A DNA stretch of 64,000 nt. It comes from Mycolicibacterium porcinum. GTDB lineage: Bacteria > Actinomycetota > Actinomycetes > Mycobacteriales > Mycobacteriaceae. The DNA is taken from assembly GCA_001942045.1 (NCBI GenBank), contig MSTD01000029.1:11389-75388 (forward strand). Direction: 5' to 3'. Of this stretch, positions 7,870 to 15,695 are shown piece by piece. The notes below the pieces were generated by a model that was not told the DNA's origin, did no database searches, and saw only the letters and a list, made by a program, of their open reading frames with translations. Made by a program: the position numbers and the translations under genes. How positions within the stretch are numbered: position 1 is the first letter of the stretch; each line of letters begins with the position of its first letter.

Positions 7870-8595
7870 TCAGAATCTGACCCCAGATAACTGCTCGAAT
7901 CCGGCACCCATCTTGTGCACGCTGACCACGCACACATCCGCGCCGGCGTTCATCGCCCACGTCGGCAGGTCTTCGTGGAAGGGCAGATGCGCGCCCCACG
8001 CCTCGTCGACGATCAGCGGCTTGCCCCGGCTGTGGCAGATCTCGGCGATGCCCTCGATGTCGGCGCAGGTGCCGTACGGGCTGGGGCTGACGATCAGCGC
8101 CGCGGCGGCGTCCGGGTGCCGCTGCCAGGCCTGCTCCACCTGCTGCGGCGACGGCGGGTGCGACAGGTGGCGCTCGGCGTCCCATTGCGGGGTGATCCAG
8201 CGCGGCGTCAAGCCCGAGAAGATCAACCCTGCCACCACCGACTTGTGACTGTCGCGGCTGAGCAGCAGGCTGCCGTCACATCCGGCGACGGCCATCATCG
8301 CGGCCTTGACCGAGAGCGAACTTCCGCACGTGGAGAACCACGCCACTCGCGCCCCCACCGCCTCGGCCATCCAGTCCTCGGCCCGCTTGAGATAGCCGTT
8401 GCTCATCCGCCGGTCATCGAGACCGCCGCTGGCCAGAACATCGCTGAAGAACGGCTCACGCCCCAGGACCTGCAGCACCCGCCGGTCGACACCGCGCCCC
8501 TGTCGATGCCCCGGCGGCGAGAACCCGTACCGATTGGAATTGTGGTAGTCGTTTAGCGCGTCAAGCAGCGGTGCCGCGCCCTGGTCGCCGGTCAT
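7870..8595 (-). pseudogene. Orn/Lys/Arg decarboxylase-type PLP enzyme, C-terminal part lost
   Basis: The first 235 residues match the aminotransferase-fold decarboxylase family: NRYGFSPPGHRQGRG near the N-terminus, WFSTCGSSLSVKAAMMA, the substrate/cofactor His in LLLSRDSHKSV, LIVDEAWGAHLPF with the PLP-pyridine Asp, and VVSVHKMGAGFEQ with the Schiff-base lysine (K228). Directly after GFEQ the reading continues with LSGVRF and a stop, where the family would go on for a whole C-terminal domain. The break coincides with the end of the mobile element at about 7890/7891, so the gene was very likely split and is inactive. It overlaps the MFS gene by 35 bp as last gene of the leftward operon. Confidence 0.8.
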
Positions 8596-9706
8596 GGCGC
8601 ATGAGTACCCACATCAACCCGACCCCCACACACGCGGCCGTCATCACGGCGAACGCCGTCGGGAACGAGAACGAGGTGGCCAGCGCCCCGACGGCCAGCG
8701 ACCCCAGCCCGGTGCCCGCGTCGAACCCGACGTTCCAGGCCACGCTGACCGCGCCACGGGCATGCTCCCCGGTGGCGGCGAAGGCCTGCACCAACGTGAG
8801 ATTCTGCAGCGCACCGTAGGCGGTGCCCAGCAGGGCACAGCCGAGGATCACCAACCAACCGCCCGCGGCGATACCCACGGCGATCACCGCCAACCCGACC
8901 GCTCCCACGCCGAGCATCGGGGCGATGAACCCCGCGGGCCCGTGACGATCGGCCACCCCACCGATCAACCACCGCGCCAGTGCCGCCGTGCCCGTCATGG
9001 CGAGCAGCGCACCCAACGCGGTCGTCGCACCACCCAGTTGGGGAGCGAAGGTCAGGATCCCACCGCCGGCCGCGGTGATCACCACGAGCGAGGCGATCGG
9101 ACCAACCAGCCCGCGCGCACCGTCGAGACGATCTTCATGGGGCTCGTCCACCAACGTCGGCGCCGGACGGGTGAACGCCAGCGGCACCGCGAGCAGCGGT
9201 GCCGCAGACAACACGAATACCAGCTGATACCCGATATTCTCGGCCAGCCACGGCGCCAGCGGCGTCAACACGAATTGCGGTGCCGCGATGGACAGTCCGT
9301 ACGCCCCGATCGCACGGCCGCGACGCTCCTGCGAGATCAACGCGGCGATACCCCTGACGCTGCAGACCGTCAGAATGCCGAACCCCAACCCGCGCAGCGC
9401 CGCCAGAAGCAGCACCTGCCAAAGGGATCCGGTCAGCAGATGCGCCACTGCCGGGATGCCCAGCAGCATGAGCCCGAGCGCCTGCGTGGCGGCCCAGCCC
9501 ACCCGCCGCAGCAGCCAGCCGACCATCAGCTGCGCGATGACGGTGAACAGCATGAGCACGCTGTTGACCGCTCCGGCGCCCAGATTGTCGGCGCCGATGT
9601 GCACTGCCCACATCGGGGCGGCCGGCAGTAGCAGGGAAAACCCGGAGAATCCCAGTGCGGCACACGCCAACAACGCCGGCATGCCCGGCACCCGCCACAC
9701 GCTCAC
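8561..9706 (-). CDS. MFS transporter
   Basis: A 381-residue integral membrane protein with about 12 hydrophobic helices. The N-half repeat has LLRRVGWAATQALG in the loop between helices 2 and 3, and there is a second-half equivalent (LIGGVADRHGPAG). It would take up or expel a small solute, plausibly a substrate or product of the surrounding acyl-CoA/amidohydrolase enzymes. The GTG at 9706 is chosen because it overlaps the amidohydrolase stop (GTGA); longer in-frame versions would run far into that gene. Substrate cannot be told from the sequence. Confidence 0.85.
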   Translation of the reverse strand: MSVWRVPGMPALLACAALGFSGFSLLLPAAPMWAVHIGADNLGAGAVNSVLMLFTVIAQLMVGWLLRRVGWAATQALGLMLLGIPAVAHLLTGSLWQVLLLAALRGLGFGILTVCSVRGIAALISQERRGRAIGAYGLSIAAPQFVLTPLAPWLAENIGYQLVFVLSAAPLLAVPLAFTRPAPTLVDEPHEDRLDGARGLVGPIASLVVITAAGGGILTFAPQLGGATTALGALLAMTGTAALARWLIGGVADRHGPAGFIAPMLGVGAVGLAVIAVGIAAGGWLVILGCALLGTAYGALQNLTLVQAFAATGEHARGAVSVAWNVGFDAGTGLGSLAVGALATSFSFPTAFAVMTAACVGVGLMWVLMRHDRRPGRGTAA

Positions 9707-10980
9707 CGTTCGAACACCACCGCACCGCCGACGATGGTGGCCGCCACCAGATCGGCGTCGAGGGCGTCGACCACGCGCTGCGGGGATCCCGCCAGCAGGC
9801 ACAAGTCACCAGGCTCACCGGGACCGATGCGCCGTGGCCGGGACGGATTCTCGGCGCTACCGAGGAACAATGTCAGCGCCCGCCGTCCCGATATCCGCTC
9901 GACCGGGTTGAGCACCGCACCGCCCGGGGTCCGCCGGTGCACGGCCGCCCGCATCGCGGCCCACGGGTCGGAGGCGCCGAACGGTGCATCGGTGGACAGC
10001 GCCACCGGCACACCCGCGGCCAGCAAGGTCGCCAGCCGCCAGAGCTGATCCTGTTCGGCGGCAGGTACATCCATGCGGTATTGGTCTCCCCGCTCGGCCA
10101 CGAAGTTGGGTTGGGTCACCACCGTGATCCCGAGCGCGACGAGGTCCGCGATGCAGTCCTGGGGCACCATCGCGGCGTGCTCGATCCGGTCGGCCGGATG
10201 GCTGCCCGCGTCGCGGAGCGCGGCGATCGTGACGACGAGTTGGGCGGCGGTCACGCAATGCACCGCCACCGGCTCACCGGCCCGGTGCCGTTCGGCGATC
10301 CAGGTCGTCAACTCGTCCAGGTCGAGCCCGTCGTCGTGCAGGATGCGCTTGCCCGGGGCGAGGTAATGCACACGTTGCCGCAGGCCTGTGGGGCGATCGT
10401 CGGGCTGCAGGTCGGGAGTGGCATCGGTGACGCCGGTGACGCCGTAGCGGGCCAGCCGAGTGCTGAACTCTGCGACCGCAGCGGGTCTCCGTTCGAGGGC
10501 CTCCGTCCAGGTTCGATCGGCGCTGCGGAGCCGACCGTCGGGATGATCGTCCAGACCCAGCGCGGCCAGGCCCGGCGAATTCACCGTCCACAACACGCCA
10601 CTGCGATGTTGCACGCGCACCGGCACAGCGGGGGCCAACCGGTCCAACACGCGCCGGTCGAGTGGGCCGGCCACCGCCTCGTGATAGCCCACCGCCCGAA
10701 TCCAGCCGTCACTGCCCACTACTGCGGCCGTCAACACGCTGGACAGGGCGGCCGCGTCGGCCACCTCGGCAGGGCCGACCCGGACCGAATCCTGCTCGGC
10801 CGCAGCCGAGTACACGTGCAGATGATGATCGTGCAACCCCGGAATCACGGTGCCGAACGCGGCGTCGAGCACCCGTTCGCCCGGATCGGGTGTCAGCGCT
10901 TGCGCGACTTCGTCGATGGTGTCGCCGACCCGGATGTCAGCCACCGCGCCGTCCAGCAGAGTCGCTCGACGAATCAGCAT
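9703..10980 (-). CDS. Amidohydrolase (YtcJ-like metal-dependent hydrolase)
   Basis: A 425-residue metal-dependent hydrolase of the amidohydrolase superfamily, closest in look to YtcJ/amidohydrolase-3 enzymes. Visible motifs: the N-terminal strand domain, GLHDHHLHVYS (the HxH metal site, about residues 48-58), a mid-protein AVHCVT histidine, RIEHAAMVP, and LSTDAPFGASDPW with the catalytic Asp. It probably hydrolyses an amide, carbamate or cyclic substrate in the cytoplasm. Its ATG overlaps the end of the CoA transferase gene by 7 bp and it is coupled to the MFS gene by GTGA, so it belongs to the same operon. Confidence 0.85.
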   Translation of the reverse strand: MLIRRATLLDGAVADIRVGDTIDEVAQALTPDPGERVLDAAFGTVIPGLHDHHLHVYSAAAEQDSVRVGPAEVADAAALSSVLTAAVVGSDGWIRAVGYHEAVAGPLDRRVLDRLAPAVPVRVQHRSGVLWTVNSPGLAALGLDDHPDGRLRSADRTWTEALERRPAAVAEFSTRLARYGVTGVTDATPDLQPDDRPTGLRQRVHYLAPGKRILHDDGLDLDELTTWIAERHRAGEPVAVHCVTAAQLVVTIAALRDAGSHPADRIEHAAMVPQDCIADLVALGITVVTQPNFVAERGDQYRMDVPAAEQDQLWRLATLLAAGVPVALSTDAPFGASDPWAAMRAAVHRRTPGGAVLNPVERISGRRALTLFLGSAENPSRPRRIGPGEPGDLCLLAGSPQRVVDALDADLVAATIVGGAVVFER

Positions 10981-12086
10981 GGGGCGTCGATCCGTTCGTC
11001 GACCAACCGGTGGACCACGTCGTTATCGGCGCCCAAGTCCCGGCCGTGTAGGCCCACAGTGGGTCGTACCGGGACGACGCCGACACCATCGTCGTCACCG
11101 GAGCGGTATCCGGCAGCCACCGCCGCCATCGAGAATTCGATCAGTTCACCACCGCCGCGGCCCCGCGACTCCGCCACCGCGGCCGCGGCCTGCAGCCCGG
11201 TGAGCGGGTCTGCGATGGCGTCACCACTGAATACCGGTGTGCCCTGGCGGTATCCGACCAGACCCCCGGAGACCGCGGCGTCGTCGCCGAACGCCACCCA
11301 GTCGGCCCTCTCCCCTTCGGTGCCGTGCCCGGTGATGCGCAGCCAGATCCGTCCGGGCCGGGCTGCGACGACGTCGGGCCCCAGCCCGCGACGGGCGAGG
11401 GCGGCCGGCCGTGAGGCCTCGATCACCACATCGGCCACCTGGATCAGCGCGGCCAGGTCCCGGGAATCGTCGAAATCGACTGCATACGAGAGTTTTCCGC
11501 CGTTCATCCAGTCGAAGAACTGCGGCGCCCCGGCCCGGGTGCCGTCCGGCCGGCTCGAAGTTTCCACCTTGACCACGGTGGCCCCGGCCCGGGCCAGCAG
11601 CTGTCCGCACAGCGGACCGGCCCACATCGACGACAGGTCGGCCACCAGTGTTCCGGCCAGCGAGCCGGTCTGGGTAGGCCACAGTTGGCTCACCGCCGGC
11701 GCCGCGGGCGCGGTTTCCCCCAGCACCCCGACCGGCAATCCGAGCAGACGGGCCCGTCCGGCCAGCTCGGCGGCGGAGTTCCCCGCCGCCCAGCCCTGGA
11801 CCGCGGGCCACGGATCGTCGTCCACCCAATCCACCTGCAGCAGTGCGGGAATCGCCGCGACATCATCGGGACGCGAGAGCGTCAGCGCGCACCACCCGTC
11901 CCGGGTGGCCAGCAGGCGGGTCGCCCCGCCCGCCGACACCTGGCCCTGGGGTGCGATGTTCAGCAGGGCGGCGCGGCCCGTGAGCAGTTCGATGGCGTCG
12001 ACCGCCACACCGGTATGCATGGTGAAATCGTCGGCGACCACCTGGGCCTGCCGCAGCAAGCCCCGGGGAATCGTCAACGGTGTCAT
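10974..12086 (-). CDS. CaiB/BaiF-type (class III) CoA transferase, unusual domain order
   Basis: A 370-residue protein of the formyl-CoA transferase-like family, which moves CoA between carboxylic acids. The family's N-terminal signature (GTLVADLSSMWAGPLCGQLL, then AGATVVKVE) appears only at about residue 163, followed by FFDWMNGGKLSYAVDF and IEASRPAALARRGLG. The preceding 160 residues (GGATRLLATRDGWCAL, AGNSAAELAGRARLLGLPV) resemble the part that normally lies near the C-terminus. The order therefore looks permuted, or this is a remnant of a double-domain form. Translation is coupled to its neighbours: TGATG overlap with the MaoC gene and 7-bp overlap with the amidohydrolase gene. Activity is uncertain. 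Confidence 0.8.
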   Translation of the reverse strand: MTPLTIPRGLLRQAQVVADDFTMHTGVAVDAIELLTGRAALLNIAPQGQVSAGGATRLLATRDGWCALTLSRPDDVAAIPALLQVDWVDDDPWPAVQGWAAGNSAAELAGRARLLGLPVGVLGETAPAAPAVSQLWPTQTGSLAGTLVADLSSMWAGPLCGQLLARAGATVVKVETSSRPDGTRAGAPQFFDWMNGGKLSYAVDFDDSRDLAALIQVADVVIEASRPAALARRGLGPDVVAARPGRIWLRITGHGTEGERADWVAFGDDAAVSGGLVGYRQGTPVFSGDAIADPLTGLQAAAAVAESRGRGGGELIEFSMAAVAAGYRSGDDDGVGVVPVRPTVGLHGRDLGADNDVVHRLVDERIDAPC

Positions 12087-13066
12087 CAGAACTGCAGTGC
12101 GCTGAACCGCCAGTCCAGCACCTGGCGATCGTCACCACCGTCGGGCCCAGCGGCCGCATAGACCAGTGAGCGCAGTGTGAGCACGCCAGCGTCGGCCGAT
12201 TCCACGTGCAGCTCGCTGAACAGGGTGTCGCCCTCGTGCACCGGGCCAGTGTGGTCGCAGGACTCCCAACCCAGCACGGTGGCCAGGTTCGGCAACAGCC
12301 GACTGGCCTGTGCCAGGGCCAGCCCGATGGTGTGCCCGCCGTACACCAGGCGCTCACCACCTACGCGCCGATCATGATGGGTGGCAGCGATGTTCAGCGT
12401 CAGCCGGGCCAGTTCCGGGGCGCTGCTCACCACGTCGGCGGTGCTGTGCAGAACCGCCCCGGCCAGAGCGGGATCGAAGTGAGGGCCAGGCACCCGGGAC
12501 CGGAAAGCCTCCGCATCCCATCCGGCCGTGGGGTTGGGCGCGGTGGCACCGGCCCCGATCGCCGACAGGTCATCGGCGTGTCCGGTGTCGACGTCATCTC
12601 CGGACAGCGGCAACATCGCGCAGCGGTAGAAGTCGAGAACCTTGCGGTCCAACTGGTCGACAGTGGTCATCCGCAGCGCCGCCAGGCCGGTGGCCGCCCG
12701 GCCCGGTTTCGCCGAATTCTGTTTGAGACCAACCACTTCGGTGCGGGTATACAAAGTGTCACCAATCACCGGGTAGCGGTGGAACGCCAGCCCACGGTAG
12801 AACAGGTTGGCCTTCACCCGTTGCGTCACCAACGTGCTCTGACCGATCGCCACGTCGCAGACCAGCGCGGGATGCGCCAGCGGCCCCGGCTCCCCGGTCA
12901 CCGTGGTGGCCAGTTCGGCGTCGAGCGCCAACCGCAGCCGGTCACCGAGGATGGCCTGGTGCGCCGCGGCCGCACCTGCGGTCAGCGTCATCGCCGGTGC
13001 GGTGTCGAATACCTGGCCGACCTGCAGATCGTCGAAGTACGGGCCACCGTGTTTCACATCTCGCAC
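12086..13066 (-). CDS. Double-hotdog MaoC-family dehydratase/hydratase
   Basis: A 326-residue cytoplasmic protein with two hotdog halves, as in MaoC-type enoyl-CoA hydratases and mesaconyl-CoA hydratase-like enzymes. The N-half begins YFDDLQVGQVFDTAPAMTL; the C-half contains the strand and helix region VYGGHTIGLALAQASRLLPN (about 242-261) and HEGDTLFSELHVESADAG. It likely adds or removes water across a CoA-bound double bond in the operon's pathway. The start is uncertain: GTG at 13066 is used and another GTG is at 13057. A 61-bp gap separates it from the crotonase gene, the only sizeable gap in the operon, so an internal promoter is possible. Its stop overlaps the next ATG (TGATG). Confidence 0.85.
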   Translation of the reverse strand: MRDVKHGGPYFDDLQVGQVFDTAPAMTLTAGAAAAHQAILGDRLRLALDAELATTVTGEPGPLAHPALVCDVAIGQSTLVTQRVKANLFYRGLAFHRYPVIGDTLYTRTEVVGLKQNSAKPGRAATGLAALRMTTVDQLDRKVLDFYRCAMLPLSGDDVDTGHADDLSAIGAGATAPNPTAGWDAEAFRSRVPGPHFDPALAGAVLHSTADVVSSAPELARLTLNIAATHHDRRVGGERLVYGGHTIGLALAQASRLLPNLATVLGWESCDHTGPVHEGDTLFSELHVESADAGVLTLRSLVYAAAGPDGGDDRQVLDWRFSALQF

Positions 13067-13127
13067 TATGCCAGTTACCCCCGTTGATCCTGCGGCTAGG
13101 GCGTGGAAGTACGAGAAGGCATCGCCC

Positions 13128-14033
13128 TCACCGCAGAGTCACCGGTACGGGACTCACCTCGTCCACCAAGCCCCAGGCGAGCGCCGTCGCGGCGTCGATG
13201 GTGTGCCCGGAGAGCACGAGGTATGCGGTGCGCCACCGGCCGATGCGTCGCGTGACGCTCACCGTGCCGCCTGCGCCGGGGATCAACCCCAGGGCCAGTT
13301 CGGGCAGGCCGATCGTGGCGTCCGGATGGCAGCTGACCCATCCGCAGTAGCAAGCCATCTCCAGGCCGCTGCCCAGCACTTGACCGTGCACCTCGGCGCG
13401 GCAGCGTCGGCCCAGCCTCTCGGTGAGTTCGTCGAGGACCAGGGCCGGGCTGTGCCTGGTACGGGCCAGATGCGCGCTGGCCGGGTCGGCGAACGAGCCG
13501 AACTCGGCGAGATCTCCGCCGCTGCAGAATGATCGGCCGTTGCCGCCGAGCACCACCTCGTCGACCGACGGATCCAGCCGGGCCACCTCAAGCGCCTCCA
13601 GCAGGGCGCCCCGGGCGTCGGTGGAGAACGCGTTGTGCCGCTGAGGCCGGTTGAACCGGACATGCAGCGTGTTTCCCTCGCGATGTGCCTGCACCGGTTC
13701 GGGCAGCTGCGGGGCGGTGGCCGGCCCGCGTTCGGACAGCCATCGAGCGAACTCCGGTCCGGACTGCAGCGTCGAATACGCCAGCGACTCGGTGATCAAC
13801 CCGGCCCGGGTCGGCCCGTCCGGGTCGAGGGAACGCAACACATCGTCACAGACCGCCGCGGCCTGCGGCCACGTCTGACACCGCTCGGTGAGCTCGCCCA
13901 GTGTCTGCTCGACCGAGGTCACCGTCACCGCCCGCCGATCCTCGGTGGCGTGTTCGGTCAGCGTGAACGTCGCCTCGTCGGTCGGGGTCTCGACCCCGAC
14001 CCGGATCCCCGCGGGCAGTTCCAGGACGGTCAC
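13128..14033 (-). CDS. Enoyl-CoA hydratase/isomerase family protein with N-terminal extension
   Basis: A 301-residue crotonase-superfamily protein. The crotonase core starts near residue 115 (NTLHVRFNRPQRHNAFSTDA) and shows the oxyanion-hole strand (GGNGRSFCSGGDLAEFG) and the second oxyanion segment (LGSGLEMACYCGWV), followed by IGLPELALGLIPGAGGT. The first 110 residues do not look like crotonase and include a helical TLGELTERCQTWPQAAAV stretch of unknown role. The GTG at 14033 is chosen because it forms a GTGA overlap with the upstream acyl-CoA synthetase gene. The reaction on its CoA ester cannot be named from sequence. Confidence 0.85.
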   Translation of the reverse strand: MTVLELPAGIRVGVETPTDEATFTLTEHATEDRRAVTVTSVEQTLGELTERCQTWPQAAAVCDDVLRSLDPDGPTRAGLITESLAYSTLQSGPEFARWLSERGPATAPQLPEPVQAHREGNTLHVRFNRPQRHNAFSTDARGALLEALEVARLDPSVDEVVLGGNGRSFCSGGDLAEFGSFADPASAHLARTRHSPALVLDELTERLGRRCRAEVHGQVLGSGLEMACYCGWVSCHPDATIGLPELALGLIPGAGGTVSVTRRIGRWRTAYLVLSGHTIDAATALAWGLVDEVSPVPVTLR

Positions 14034-15550
14034 GAGTACTTGTTTATCAGCCCCTGCTTGTAGAGCTTGCCGGTGTCGGTGCGGGGCAACTCGGCCTCGA
14101 ACGAGATGGTCCGCGGGCACTTGTAGTGCGTCAGGCGCTCACGCAGCCAGGCCAGCAACTCCTCGGCGAATTCCGGGGTGGCATCGGCCGGGTCCACGGT
14201 CTGCACCACGCCCTTGACGCTCTGGCCCATCTCCTCGTCCGGGATGCCGAACACCGCGGCGTCCATCACCTTCGGGTGCACGACGAGCATGTTCTCGGCT
14301 TCCTGCGGGTAGATGTTCACTCCGCCTGAGATGATCATGTGGTGGCGCCGGTCGGTCAGGTACAGGTAACCGTCCTCATCGAGATACCCGATGTCCCCCA
14401 CCGTCTTCCAGCCGTGCGATTCACGTGAAGACGCGGTCTTCTCCGCGTCGTTGAGGTATTCGAAATCGGCGCCGCCCTCGAAGAAGATCTCACCGGCCTG
14501 GCCGGGCGGCAGCTCCTTGCCGTCCTCGTCGAGGATGTGCACGACACCGTTCATCGGCTTGCCGACCGAGCCCGGGTGCGTCAGCCAGTCCTCGGCGAAG
14601 ATCACCGTCGCACCGATGGCCTCCGAGGAGGCGTAGTACTCGTCGACGATCGGCCCCCACCAGTCGATCATCTGCTTCTTGATCTCGACCGGACACGGGG
14701 CGGCTGCGTGCATGACGCGCCGCAGGCTGGACAGGTCGTACGAATTCCGCACGCTTTCAGGGAGTTTGAGCATCCTGGTGAACATCACCGGAACGAACTG
14801 CCCCTGGGTGACCTTGTGCTTCTGGATCGCCTCCAGGCAGCCTTCGGCGTCGAACTTCTCCAGCACCACCGTGGTGATGCCCGCCGCGTGGGTCTGCATG
14901 GACCACACCGAGGGCGCGGTGTGATAGAGCGGCGCGGGGCTGAGATACACCGAGTCCGGCTGCATCCAGAAACCCACCAACGCCGACATCATGCCGGGTG
15001 TCTCCGACGGCGGCACGTGCGGCAGTTCCCGCTTGATTCCCTTGGGCCGACCCGTCGTCCCCGACGAGTACTGCAACAGGTCCCCGTCCATCTCGTCGTC
15101 GATCGGGGTGTCGGGCAGGTCCGCGACCGCTTCGGGGTACCGCTGCCAGCCGTCCAACTCACCGTCGGCGATCAGCAGGGTGCCCGGCAGGCCGTTCGGC
15201 AACTCCTTGTCGAGGCCGCTCAGGATGTCCTTGAGCACCGCGGAGCCGACGATGGCCTTGGCCCCGCTGTTGTCGATGATGTAGGCCGCCTCGGCCGCGG
15301 TCAGATGGGTGTTGATCGGCACGTAGTACAGGCCGCTGCGCCGCGCCGCCCACATCACCGCGTGAATGTGCTCGTTGTTCTCCATGAGGATCGCGACCAC
15401 GTCGCCCTCCTGCAGTCCCTGCCGGCGGAAGTAATGGGCCAGGCGATTCGCGCGAGCTTCGAGCTCACCGAACGTGACGACGGTGCCCGACGGATGGAGG
15501 ATGATCGCCGGCTTCTCGGGGTTGGCCTCGGCATGCTCGCGGATCTGCAT
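14030..15550 (-). CDS. Acyl-CoA synthetase (FadD-type AMP-binding enzyme)
   Basis: A 506-residue ANL-superfamily ligase that activates a carboxylic acid to acyl-AMP and then acyl-CoA, the entry step of the operon. Motifs: LLQYSSGTTGRPKGIKREL (P-loop, about residues 161-179), the adenine-binding YYASSEAIGAT, GDIGYLDEDGYLYLTDR with the ribose-binding Asp, and near the C-terminus LPRTDTGKLYKQ with the catalytic lysine. Length is normal. The ATG at 15550 lies 6 nt after a TACAGT -10 box, so the mRNA is probably leaderless. M. tuberculosis has fadD4 not far from pckA, but the neighbourhood differs and I do not assign that name. Confidence 0.9.
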   Translation of the reverse strand: MQIREHAEANPEKPAIILHPSGTVVTFGELEARANRLAHYFRRQGLQEGDVVAILMENNEHIHAVMWAARRSGLYYVPINTHLTAAEAAYIIDNSGAKAIVGSAVLKDILSGLDKELPNGLPGTLLIADGELDGWQRYPEAVADLPDTPIDDEMDGDLLQYSSGTTGRPKGIKRELPHVPPSETPGMMSALVGFWMQPDSVYLSPAPLYHTAPSVWSMQTHAAGITTVVLEKFDAEGCLEAIQKHKVTQGQFVPVMFTRMLKLPESVRNSYDLSSLRRVMHAAAPCPVEIKKQMIDWWGPIVDEYYASSEAIGATVIFAEDWLTHPGSVGKPMNGVVHILDEDGKELPPGQAGEIFFEGGADFEYLNDAEKTASSRESHGWKTVGDIGYLDEDGYLYLTDRRHHMIISGGVNIYPQEAENMLVVHPKVMDAAVFGIPDEEMGQSVKGVVQTVDPADATPEFAEELLAWLRERLTHYKCPRTISFEAELPRTDTGKLYKQGLINKYS

Positions 15551-15556
15551 GAGGGC

Positions 15557-15562
15557 ACTGTA
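15557..15562 (-). promoter_or_regulatory. -10 box for the acyl-CoA synthetase operon
   Basis: On the minus strand TACAGT is followed by 6 nt and the ATG at 15550, giving a leaderless start. A TTGACA on the same strand within the palindrome at 15571-15590 is a possible -35, with 19-nt spacing. Confidence 0.5.
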
Positions 15563-15570
15563 ACCGGCAC

Positions 15571-15590
15571 CACTTGACAGGTGTCAAGTG
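15571..15590. promoter_or_regulatory. Perfect palindromic operator upstream of the acyl-CoA operon
   Basis: CACTTGACAGGTGTCAAGTG has two 9-bp arms around GG. It covers the presumed -35 (TTGACA) of the leftward operon, as expected for a repressor site, probably of the TetR type. No regulator gene lies immediately next to the operon, so the binder is unknown. Confidence 0.6.
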
Positions 15591-15684
15591 AGGCGGGGTT
15601 ACAGGCCGCCAGCAGGTGTTTGACTGCAGAAGCACCACCGCCGCCAGGACCGCCAATACCAGGTCAAGCCCAACGCATCGGACC

Positions 15685-15690
15685 TACGAT
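15685..15690 (+). promoter_or_regulatory. -10 box for the cyclase-domain regulator
   Basis: TACGAT followed by 5 nt and the ATG at 15696; a leaderless or nearly leaderless transcript is likely. Confidence 0.4.
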
Positions 15691-15695
15691 GTGCC

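Larger units (their letters stand above)
1..7890. mobile_element. Right part of an integrase-type mobile element carrying an MmpL cassette
   Basis: The left edge of the window lies inside a tyrosine recombinase gene that is followed by a DUF6262/TnpC-like gene, a pairing typical of Tn554-like recombinase modules. The cargo is TetR, thioesterase, KstR-like TetR, a DUF6188-like protein and MmpL. The right end is placed at about 7890/7891: there a decarboxylase reading frame stops matching its family just after the PLP lysine and runs into a stop codon within six unrelated codons. The left end is outside the window, so size, termini and any target duplication cannot be seen. That the element as a whole moved into the decarboxylase gene is an inference from this one junction and the recombinase genes. 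Confidence 0.65.

Noticed and set aside
9655-12105. 816-codon plus-strand frame over the amidohydrolase and CoA transferase genes
   Set aside because: Antisense shadow of two well-supported overlapping genes.
14030-15550. Naming the acyl-CoA synthetase fadD4 because fadD4 lies near pckA in M. tuberculosis
   Set aside because: Several unrelated genes intervene here and the rest of the operon does not match; name withheld.
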